Shown here: in pieces, positions 17,954 to 25,261 of the stretch
Layout of the letters: each line of letters starts with the position of its first letter
Numbering within the stretch: the first letter of the stretch is position 1
Program-made: the position numbers and the translations under genes
Assembly: GCF_018860805.1 (NCBI RefSeq)
Contig: NZ_JAHKQR010000002.1
Coordinates: forward strand, 1-64,000
Length of the DNA stretch: 64,000 nucleotides
Direction: 5' to 3'
From: Aestuariibacter sp. A3R04
Lineage (GTDB): Bacteria > Pseudomonadota > Gammaproteobacteria > Enterobacterales > Alteromonadaceae
Notes under the pieces: generated by a model
The model's database searches: none
What the model was told of the DNA's origin: nothing
What the model saw: only the letters and a program-made list of their open reading frames with translations

Positions 17954-20623
17954 CTATTCTGCTGCGATTTCAGCGTTATCTATACGGTACACCGCGCCTT
18001 CCCCTTGTCCCCAGGCAGGGAATACCATGACAACGTTAATTGCGCTTATATCCAGACCCGCGTCATACAACGTCTGCAATGGAAAGGTGTAGGTTTGCCA
18101 TTCACCAGCAACAGGATCTGCACCTTCGAGACTGGAAGAAAGTGGCAGTTCTACAGCGGTTGAAGCACCAATGGATTCAATTTTGAATAACCAGGGAGCT
18201 GAGCTGTCATTTGGCATTGCACTCACTTTCATTTCAAAGTGAACTACGCCGGTGCTCAGTAAGGCTGAAGCGTCAAAAGAAACGTCTTCGTCGGCTAAGA
18301 AACCCATTACCGTAGGTTGTGAACCAATTCTGAATTCTGCCACGGTGCCGTGAGCATCATCGTCAGTTTCTTCGGTAGGCGTAGAGCCACCACAACAGTC
18401 CCAAATTGTCCACTGAGAGGCAGCACTGTCTGCAAAGAGTGTAAGTTCAGACGATGGCAGAGCTCCGGCGTCCGGGTGATAAATTTTCATGTTATCTAGG
18501 CGATACACAGCACCTTCACCACTGCCCCAAGCCGGGAAAATCATGATGACGTCAATGGCACTGAGATCGAGCCCAGCAGCCTGAAGATCTGCAAGCGGAT
18601 AGGTATAAGTTTGCCATTCACCAGCTGTCGGCGCTGCTCCCTCTGAACTTTCAGAAAGAGGGAGTTCTACCGCTGTCGCCGCGTCGTTAGACTCCACTTT
18701 AAACAACCAGCTCGCACTGGCGTCATTTGGCATGCTGACAACACGCATGTCGAATTGTAAAAGCCCACCATCTGCAAGGGCTGTGGCATCAAAAGGAGTA
18801 TCACCACCGCCCGCTTCTGAACGAGTAATAAAGCCCATTACCGTAGGTTCTGCACCAATGCGGAATTCTGCGGTAAGGCCGTGTTCTTCGTTATCCATTT
18901 CTTCAGTGGGGGTTGAGCCACCACAGCAATCCCACATTGGCCAGTTCACATTCATGCTATCTTCAAAGATAACTAACTCAGGATACGAGTCCTGCGATAA
19001 TTCAACGTTCGTTAAACGATACACCGCGCCTTCGCCTGTGCCCCACTCGGGGAACACCATCACTACATCGATAGCGCTCAGGTCAAGACCGCCATCAGCA
19101 AGTGCGGAAAGGGGAAACTCAAAAGACTCCCACTCGTTCGGGCGAGGTGATGTATTGCCAATATCACCCGGACCTACATAACCACTCATCAATGGCACGG
19201 AGACTTCAGTGGTTCCTTCAGCACTTTCCAGTTTGACGAACCAGTTGGCAGAAGCATCATTTGGCAACGAGGTTATTTTCAGGTCGAATTTGACACTGCC
19301 AGTATCAGCCATGGGCGAGGCATCAAATGTTTGTGCCTGTCCTTCAGGGTCGGTAATAAACAGCTCACGGCTAATGAAGCCCATCACCGTAGGCGTGGCA
19401 CCAATGCTAAACTCGTAAACCTGTCCCTCGTCAGCATCTTCCACTAGCGCGGGTGTGGAGCCGCCGCAGCAATCCCATGCCGGCCAGTTTGGGTTTGGCG
19501 TATTGTCAAATATGGTGAGATCTTGCGCTATGCCAGTAGAGGGCGGCGAAGGAATGGGTGCTGCGCCTTCTACTAATGCATCGTCAAATGATTCATAGCC
19601 AGGCCGGATGGTTTCACAGCCCTTGCCTGTATCAGGGTCGGAAGCACACTGGTAAACACGAACATAATCAACTTCATAGGTGTTGCCATTAGCAAATGCG
19701 TCGGCGTCAATACCCAACTCATTTACATTTGATGGCCAATCGCCACCCACTGCAAAATTAAGAATGAGATAGAATTCTTGATCAAAAGGCGCATTGTCCC
19801 AGAAGGTAGTAAGCTCGCCAGTTCCCTGCTCATAGTACTCAGCATACCACCCACGGTGAGACAGCCCTGTAGCTTCGCCTTTGCTGTTGTATCGCACTTC
19901 AGAACGACGTTGTGTGGCGTACAGATAATCATCCATATACCAGCGAATTTCTCCCTCCTGCCATTCTACCGCATAGGTGTGAAAATCATCTGCGGGGTTA
20001 GCACCGTCGGGTAGTTTATACGCTTTGCCTGAGCTGTCATTGTTCGGCCATTCCTGCCCATAATGCAATGTACCGTGGATATAGGCTTCGGGGTTGCCGT
20101 CGGCATCCATTGCCTTTAAGTTCACCGATTCAAGAATGTCAATTTCACCAGAACGGGGCCAGCCACCGTAAACTTCATCAGTTGGCATCATCCAAAATGC
20201 AGGCCAGCTGCCCTGACCTGCTGGCAGTTTTGCCCGCATTTCAATACGACCATATTTAAAGTCTGCTTTATAGCGCGTGTTGAGTCGTGCGGATGTATAA
20301 GGTTTGTCGGCACCCTCTTCAGCGGGTAAAGCAACAATATTTAAAATGCCATCAGCTACGAAACTGTTTTCATCACTATCGGTGTAGCATTGTGATTCAT
20401 TATTGCCACCGCCGTCACAGTTGACTTCGTGAGTCCATTTGTTCTCATCGATGCTGGTGCCGTCAAATTCATCACTCCATACCAATTCCCAGTCTGTGAC
20501 GGGCTGGGTTGGCTCAACAATCGCTAAGTCCGTTGAGGTAGACGCTCCGCCCCCACAGCCAAAGAGGGTTGTGACCGAAATCGCAGCAGCCAGCCGTGTA
20601 AGTTGAGTTGTTTTATTAGTCAT
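17954..20623 (-). CDS. GH16 beta-glucanase (laminarinase-like) lipoprotein with three C-terminal repeats
   Basis: An endo-beta-glucanase of family GH16. The ATG at 20623 gives 889 residues with lipobox LFGC (Cys23), whereas upstream in-frame starts would run through the promoter and operators. The catalytic domain spans about 40-325 with the signature GEIDILE (Glu160 nucleophile, Asp162, Glu165 acid/base) and WPAFWMMP before it. Three repeats follow (about 366-543, 549-714, 725-889), each opening with WDCCGGSTP and ending with FP.WG.GEGAVYR. They look like galactose-binding-fold carbohydrate modules. The enzyme is probably displayed at the outer membrane to cut laminarin for the receptor encoded next. 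Preceded by two LacI-type operators. Confidence 0.92.
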   Translation of the reverse strand: MTNKTTQLTRLAAAISVTTLFGCGGGASTSTDLAIVEPTQPVTDWELVWSDEFDGTSIDENKWTHEVNCDGGGNNESQCYTDSDENSFVADGILNIVALPAEEGADKPYTSARLNTRYKADFKYGRIEMRAKLPAGQGSWPAFWMMPTDEVYGGWPRSGEIDILESVNLKAMDADGNPEAYIHGTLHYGQEWPNNDSSGKAYKLPDGANPADDFHTYAVEWQEGEIRWYMDDYLYATQRRSEVRYNSKGEATGLSHRGWYAEYYEQGTGELTTFWDNAPFDQEFYLILNFAVGGDWPSNVNELGIDADAFANGNTYEVDYVRVYQCASDPDTGKGCETIRPGYESFDDALVEGAAPIPSPPSTGIAQDLTIFDNTPNPNWPAWDCCGGSTPALVEDADEGQVYEFSIGATPTVMGFISRELFITDPEGQAQTFDASPMADTGSVKFDLKITSLPNDASANWFVKLESAEGTTEVSVPLMSGYVGPGDIGNTSPRPNEWESFEFPLSALADGGLDLSAIDVVMVFPEWGTGEGAVYRLTNVELSQDSYPELVIFEDSMNVNWPMWDCCGGSTPTEEMDNEEHGLTAEFRIGAEPTVMGFITRSEAGGGDTPFDATALADGGLLQFDMRVVSMPNDASASWLFKVESNDAATAVELPLSESSEGAAPTAGEWQTYTYPLADLQAAGLDLSAIDVIMIFPAWGSGEGAVYRLDNMKIYHPDAGALPSSELTLFADSAASQWTIWDCCGGSTPTEETDDDAHGTVAEFRIGSQPTVMGFLADEDVSFDASALLSTGVVHFEMKVSAMPNDSSAPWLFKIESIGASTAVELPLSSSLEGADPVAGEWQTYTFPLQTLYDAGLDISAINVVMVFPAWGQGEGAVYRIDNAEIAAE

Positions 20624-20685
20624 TATTTTCAGCCTGATACTAATTAAGTCGCAGTACATGCCGAGAAAACCAAGCGCCGGCATTT

Positions 20686-20699
20686 TGTAAGCGCTTACA
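20686..20699. promoter_or_regulatory. LacI-type operator proximal to the GH16 gene
   Basis: TGTAAGCGCTTACA, identical to the operator at 9962-9975, extends to a 16-bp perfect palindrome with flanking T and A. It lies 63 bp upstream of the GH16 start and links both operons to one regulator. Confidence 0.8.
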
Positions 20700-20728
20700 A
20701 AAAAGAGAAAAATAAATGCCTTCATTTT

Positions 20729-20742
20729 TGAAAGCGCTTTCA
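20729..20742. promoter_or_regulatory. LacI-type operator distal to the GH16 gene
   Basis: TGAAAGCGCTTTCA, a perfect palindrome centred 43 bp from the proximal operator. It is the counterpart of the imperfect site at 9991-10004. Two sites about four helical turns apart would allow looping or cooperative binding. Confidence 0.75.
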
Positions 20743-20914
20743 TTACATTAATCCACCGTTGAAGAAAGGTCAATATTGTTCTCATTTTTTTAACACTTTG
20801 GTTACGAAACAGCCAATTTTGAGTGCAGAGGACAAGCCGTCGGCAGATTGCTGCAGATTTAGCCAAAATGTCCTCGACACCTGTGTCCTGATTCTTTATA
20901 TTGCGCGCCCGCAA

Positions 20915-20946
20915 TGCATTAATCCTGCATTAATCCAGCATATAAT
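20915..20946 (+). promoter_or_regulatory. ABC-F gene promoter with an 11-bp tandem repeat
   Basis: TGCATTAATCC is repeated twice without a gap (20915-20936), followed by a consensus -10 TATAAT (20941-20946). No good -35 is seen, so the repeats may bind an activator or be a simple duplication. A start near 20953 would leave about 20 nt before the TTG codon at 20973. Confidence 0.5.
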
Positions 20947-20972
20947 TCACCGCTTAATACTTGGAATTTATT

Positions 20973-22568
20973 TTGATTACCACTGCCAACGTTACGATGC
21001 AATTTGGTGCTACACCATTGTTTGAAAATATCTCTGCAAAATTCGGCAACGGAAACCGATATGGTCTGATTGGCGCGAATGGTTGCGGTAAATCCACCTT
21101 CATGAAAATTTTAAGCGGTAAATTAACGCCTTCAGCAGGCAATATATCCCTTGCTCCAGGCACGAAATTGGGGATCCTTAACCAGGATCAATTCGCCTTT
21201 GAAGAGATGTCCGTCGTCGATGCGGTTATCATGGGTGACCGTGAACTGTGGGAAGTCAAACAGGAAAGGGACATTATTTACAGCAAAACAGAAATGAGCG
21301 AAGAAGACGGTATGCGTGTTGCTGATTTGGAAACCCAGTTTGCCGAAATGGATGGTTACACGGCCGAAGCGAGAGCTGGCGACATCCTTATTGCAGCCGG
21401 CATTGAAGAAAGCTACCACTTTGGCTTAATGAAAGAGGTCGCGCCAGGCAAAAAGGTGCGCGTTTTACTCGCCCAAGCGCTGTTCGCCGAACCCGATATT
21501 CTGTTGCTCGACGAACCTACCAACAACCTTGATATTTATACCATAAACTGGCTGGCGGAAGAGCTGAATAAGCGCAAATCTACCATGATCATCATTTCTC
21601 ACGACAGGCATTTTTTAAATTCAGTGTGTACGCACATGGCCGACATTGATTATGGTGAACTGCGTATTTATCCAGGCAATTATGATGCCTACACCCAAGC
21701 GGCAGCATTAGCTCAGGAACAACTGCATCAGGAAAATGCCAAAAAATCGGCAGAAATAGAAGAATTACAGAGTTTTGTAGCGCGCTTTTCAGCCAACGCC
21801 TCCAAAGCAAAACAAGCTACCTCTCGCGCTAAACGCTTGGAAAAAATAGAGTTGACCGAAATAAAAGCATCAAGCCGTCGCAAGCCGTATATTCAATTTA
21901 AACAACACAAAAAATTGCACAGGTTAGCTATTACACTGGAAGACATCGGTCATGGATTCCCCGAACTTCCATTGTTTTCAAAAGGCAACCTGTTACTCGA
22001 AGCGGGCGCTCGTCTGGCTATAATTGGCGAGAACGGCGCGGGTAAAAGTACTCTGCTTAAATGTCTGATAGATGAATTGAAGGTTAACGAGGGTGTGGTT
22101 AAATGGGCAGAAAATGCCGCAGTGGGCTATGTCCCTCAGGACAGCAACCGCGATTTCGCCAACGACATGACCTTGTTTGAATGGATGTCGCAGTGGCGTG
22201 GCCCTAAGCACGACGATTTGCAGGTTAAAGCAATGCTTGGTCGGTTGCTTTTCGGATCTGATGATTTTAACAAGAAAGTCAGCGTATGCTCAGGCGGTGA
22301 GAAAAACAGGCTGCTCTTCGGCAAGCTGATGCTGCAGGATATTAATGTTTTGGTGATGGACGAACCCACCAACCACCTGGATATGGAATCCATTGAAGCG
22401 CTAAATATTGCCTTGGGCAATTTCGACGGCACGGTTATTTTCGTGAGCCACGACCGTGAGTTTGTTTCATCACTGGCCACACAAATTATTGAAATTAAAG
22501 ATAAGCAACTCAATAGCTTTGAAGGCTCGTACGAGGAATTTCTCGCCCATTGCGAGAGTGCAGCCTGA
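20973..22568 (+). CDS. ybiT: ABC-F family ATPase, YbiT-like
   Basis: A soluble twin-cassette ATPase of the ABC-F family, which acts on ribosomes rather than in transport. The first cassette shows GANGCGKST, a VLLAQALF-type signature region and [11 protein letters not shown]. The second shows [17 protein letters not shown] and [11 protein letters not shown] charged linker of about 80 residues lies between them. The start is TTG at 20973 ([12 protein letters not shown]), which matches the N-terminus I recall for YbiT proteins and has GGA about eight bases upstream. A TTG at 20961 would leave almost no leader after the predicted -10 box. About 531 residues, the usual length for YbiT. Confidence 0.88.
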   Translation: MITTANVTMQFGATPLFENISAKFGNGNRYGLIGANGCGKSTFMKILSGKLTPSAGNISLAPGTKLGILNQDQFAFEEMSVVDAVIMGDRELWEVKQERDIIYSKTEMSEEDGMRVADLETQFAEMDGYTAEARAGDILIAAGIEESYHFGLMKEVAPGKKVRVLLAQALFAEPDILLLDEPTNNLDIYTINWLAEELNKRKSTMIIISHDRHFLNSVCTHMADIDYGELRIYPGNYDAYTQAAALAQEQLHQENAKKSAEIEELQSFVARFSANASKAKQATSRAKRLEKIELTEIKASSRRKPYIQFKQHKKLHRLAITLEDIGHGFPELPLFSKGNLLLEAGARLAIIGENGAGKSTLLKCLIDELKVNEGVVKWAENAAVGYVPQDSNRDFANDMTLFEWMSQWRGPKHDDLQVKAMLGRLLFGSDDFNKKVSVCSGGEKNRLLFGKLMLQDINVLVMDEPTNHLDMESIEALNIALGNFDGTVIFVSHDREFVSSLATQIIEIKDKQLNSFEGSYEEFLAHCESAA

Positions 22569-22678
22569 TACTCAACTACAGCTTCCAACTGCCTCCTCTC
22601 ACTACAAGCAGTTGAAAGCTGGCAGTATTGTCGACTTATCAACTACACTCAAGACTAATGGGAAAATGGAGTCTCGTC

Positions 22679-23533
22679 TTGTCTGTATCACAATTCTTCC
22701 CCAACCAAATCGTACCTATTCTGGCTGGTGGCGGTACCCGTCTGCCAGCACATATTGGCATTTTACAAGCTTTGGAGGATCTCAACATAAGCTGTCGTCA
22801 TATAGTTGGCGTATCCGGTGGCGCTATCATTGCAGCACTCTTTGCCAACGGCCACTCAGTATCAGCAATGAAAGCGTTGGCGCTCAACACCGACTTTCGT
22901 CAATTTGCCGATTTCTCATTCTGGCGACTATTGAGGCAGGGCGGACTGGCATCAGGCGACTACTTCGAACAATGGCTCGACACGCTGCTCGAAGGTGCCA
23001 CCTTTGCGACTATTTCCTCCCCGCTTTCCATACTGGCTACCGATGTCAACGGCGGCGGACCAGTAATATTTAACCAAACGCACACACCGGATGTAAAAGT
23101 AGCTGCAGCGGTGCGGGCGTCCATGTCTATCCCGTTAATTTTCTCGTTTAAACAATACGAAGATAAGTTATTGGTCGACGGTGCCATTCTCTCTGAAGAT
23201 GCGCTGTTCAAAGACTGGCAGGAGGACGGCACGCTGTCGGTATGTTTCCGCTTACAAAGCCGGCAAAAAAAGGAGGACCTGGATGTTAAGCGTCGTTTCG
23301 CCCTTCCCTTTTACTTGTTGTTGTTAGCCAGAACATTTATGTCAGCGCTATCCAGGGAATATGTTCATGCTGAATTTTGGCAACGCACTATCCTTATCGA
23401 TACCGGCGAAGTCTCGGCCGTCGATTTTAACGCCTGTACAGACGACAAACAAAACCTGTTCGAAATAGGTTACAACACCACCATGGCTTACTTGCCAGCA
23501 AAACTTCAGCGCGAATTTGCAAAATTAGGCTAG
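22679..23533 (+). CDS. Patatin-like phospholipase
   Basis: A lipid acyl hydrolase of the patatin family (Ser-Asp dyad). Visible are the oxyanion loop AGGGTR (Gly17-19), the nucleophile elbow GVSGG (Ser46) and a VDGA motif with the catalytic Asp (about 166). The length of 284 residues fits small bacterial patatins such as RssA. Start choice: TTG at 22679 has GGAG seven bases upstream, while the ATG at 22658 and a TTG at 22628 lack a clear site; all give the same domain. No signal peptide, so cytoplasmic or membrane-peripheral. It follows the ABC-F gene by about 110 bp; a functional link is not evident. Confidence 0.82.
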   Translation: MSVSQFFPNQIVPILAGGGTRLPAHIGILQALEDLNISCRHIVGVSGGAIIAALFANGHSVSAMKALALNTDFRQFADFSFWRLLRQGGLASGDYFEQWLDTLLEGATFATISSPLSILATDVNGGGPVIFNQTHTPDVKVAAAVRASMSIPLIFSFKQYEDKLLVDGAILSEDALFKDWQEDGTLSVCFRLQSRQKKEDLDVKRRFALPFYLLLLARTFMSALSREYVHAEFWQRTILIDTGEVSAVDFNACTDDKQNLFEIGYNTTMAYLPAKLQREFAKLG

Positions 23534-23622
23534 GGACCTGGGTACTGTTACCCGCTCCCCATCTCTCTACTTTGCCGATTAATATCAGTTTCATCTGTTT
23601 TTTGCGACCACTTACAGGAAAC

Positions 23623-23654
23623 TTGACTCTGGAGTAAGCTCCAGGGTTTATACT
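23623..23654 (+). promoter_or_regulatory. MerR-type promoter with 20-bp spacer and metal-sensor operator
   Basis: -35 TTGACT (23623-23628) and -10 TATACT (23649-23654) are separated by 20 bp, the over-long spacing typical of MerR-family targets. Between them lies the dyad CTGGAG-taag-CTCCAG (23629-23644), close to the ZntR operator. The regulator untwists such DNA on metal binding. The start site would be at about 23661, the A of the regulator's ATG. Confidence 0.88.
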
Positions 23655-23660
23655 CAAGTT

Positions 23661-24083
23661 ATGAATACAGAATTTCTCAAAATTGGTGAGCTAGCCAAGC
23701 GCACCGGCCTAACGGTAGATACTATCCGCTTTTACGAAGAGCAGGGCCTGATTCGACCTAGCCGTCGTTCTGCCGCCGGCTATCGCCAGTTTTCACAGCG
23801 GGACTTGGAAAAACTTCAGTTTATCCAGCGCACCAAGGCTGTAGGTTTTACATTAAAGGAAATCGGCGAACTGCTGGCACTGAAACTTCATCCCGACGAC
23901 CATACCTGTATGGAAGTGAAAGAAGTGACTGAGCAGAAAATTGACGAAGTATCGAAAAAAATTAATGAACTAGAGAAGATCCGCAGTTCGCTCCGGCAAC
24001 TTGCTATTGCCTGCGATGGCGGCCCGCACAGTGCAGAGCACTGCAATATTTTGCAGCTCCTTGATTCGGATAGGCCTTTATGA
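23661..24083 (+). CDS. MerR-family metal-responsive regulator, ZntR/CadR-like
   Basis: A 140-residue MerR-type activator. It has an N-terminal winged helix-turn-helix (KIGELAKRTGLTVDTIRFYEEQGL), a dimerisation helix (about 85-115) and a C-terminal metal loop. Aligned by eye with E. coli ZntR, Cys83, Cys118, His123 and Cys128 match Cys79, Cys114, His119 and Cys124, but ZntR Cys115 is Asp119 here. Zn(II), Cd(II) or a similar ion is therefore the likely inducer, possibly with altered selectivity. The ATG at 23661 lies about 7 nt after the -10 box and lacks a ribosome binding site, suggesting a leaderless transcript. The stop overlaps the permease start by ATGA. Confidence 0.9.
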   Translation: MNTEFLKIGELAKRTGLTVDTIRFYEEQGLIRPSRRSAAGYRQFSQRDLEKLQFIQRTKAVGFTLKEIGELLALKLHPDDHTCMEVKEVTEQKIDEVSKKINELEKIRSSLRQLAIACDGGPHSAEHCNILQLLDSDRPL

Positions 24084-25234
24084 CAGATATCACTATTTTT
24101 ATTACCAACTTTCTGGCGTTGTTCGTTGAATCAGCGCCCTGGTTACTGTTGGGCTTGTTAGTGGCAGGGATCATGCACGAGCTGGTTCCCATTAGTTTGC
24201 TGCAAAAACACATGGGGAAAAGCAGTGTTGGCGCGGTGATTAAAGCCGCATTTATAGGCGCACCATTACCCTTGTGTTCCTGTGGTGTGATCCCCGCGGC
24301 ATTAGGTTTGCGACGAAGCGGTGCATCCCGTCCTGCCACTGTGTCGTTTCTGGTATCCACCCCTGAAACCGGCGTAGATTCTGTGTCTGTTTCATACGCT
24401 TTACTTGGCCCGGTTTTCGCTATTATCCGGCCCCTCGCCGCGGTTATTAGCGCAATTTACGCAGGCATAATGGTGAAGTTTTTTGCAGAAAAAGACAGAC
24501 CGCTTCACAAAATACAATCGTGTCGTTCAAAAAAAGTCGCTCACAACAAAGATAACGAACACTCAGCGCACCACCATGAACACAGAGGCACTGACAGCTG
24601 TTGTGAGACGACTAACACATCGAAGGGAAGACCGGGCAAATTTGCGTCATTGCTACAGTTTTCCACTGGGAAGTTACTCGAAGACATAACCCTGTGGTTG
24701 TTGGTCGGATTGTTACTGGCTGCAGCAATTCAAACCTGGGTACCCACGTCTTTTCTAACGTCCTGGGGTGACGGCTTTCTCGCCATGCTAGTTATGGCGC
24801 TAATTGGAGTGCCTATGTACATTTGTGCCACGGCATCTACACCTCTTGCCGTTGGTTTTCTCTCTGCGGGTCTTTCCCCTGGAGCTATACTGGTGTTTTT
24901 ACTCGCAGGCCCGGCTACCAACGTATCAACCATGGGTATGATCGGCAAGGAAATGGGAAAACGCACATTGGCGATTTACATTTTCTGTATTCTGTCTTCC
25001 AGTATCGGTTTGGGATACCTGCTTAACCTGATCACAGACGCGTACGGTCTTGGCCGGTTTATTCCCACAGGGGAAGGCCATCATATTCACGGTGGCGGCG
25101 TTGAAATGGTTTATGCGTTGTGCGCCGTTTTGTTAGGGGCGTTGATAGCGCGCAACACGTGGCAAAATGGTATGAAAAAATGGGCGCGAGCGAAAACCAC
25201 AAAAAAAGCCAACAATAATTCGTGTTGTCACTAG
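24080..25234 (+). CDS. Heavy-metal efflux permease (SO_0444 / PF03773 type)
   Basis: A 384-residue inner-membrane permease of the family that includes ArsP and SO_0444-type Cu/Zn efflux proteins. About eight helices are arranged as two halves. Family motifs are PLCSCG (Cys66 and Cys68) in the first half and MYICATASTPLA in the second. The halves are joined by a hydrophilic linker (about 137-190) rich in His and Cys (His143, 155, 161, 164-166, 168; Cys148, 174, 175), and the C-terminus ends in CCH; both look like metal-binding sites. It is translationally coupled to the MerR-type sensor, which is expected to switch on the pair when metal accumulates. Confidence 0.88.
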   Translation: MTDITIFITNFLALFVESAPWLLLGLLVAGIMHELVPISLLQKHMGKSSVGAVIKAAFIGAPLPLCSCGVIPAALGLRRSGASRPATVSFLVSTPETGVDSVSVSYALLGPVFAIIRPLAAVISAIYAGIMVKFFAEKDRPLHKIQSCRSKKVAHNKDNEHSAHHHEHRGTDSCCETTNTSKGRPGKFASLLQFSTGKLLEDITLWLLVGLLLAAAIQTWVPTSFLTSWGDGFLAMLVMALIGVPMYICATASTPLAVGFLSAGLSPGAILVFLLAGPATNVSTMGMIGKEMGKRTLAIYIFCILSSSIGLGYLLNLITDAYGLGRFIPTGEGHHIHGGGVEMVYALCAVLLGALIARNTWQNGMKKWARAKTTKKANNNSCCH

Positions 25235-25261
25235 GCGCCACACATACTGGCGCTCTGTATT

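Larger units (their letters stand above)
20624..20972. other. Divergent regulatory region between the GH16 and ABC-F genes
   Basis: The 349-bp gap holds two LacI-type operators near the GH16 side, and an 11-bp tandem repeat plus a consensus -10 box near the ABC-F side. The rest shows no coding character. Confidence 0.6.

Noticed and set aside
17954-20914. An N-terminally longer GH16 protein starting at 20914
   Set aside because: The extra 97 residues run through both LacI-type operators and lack a signal; the ATG at 20623 gives a clean lipoprotein signal.
25235-25253. Hairpin between the metal permease and sbcC genes as a terminator
   Set aside because: Stem of only six bases (GCGCCA/TGGCGC) and no T-run on either strand.
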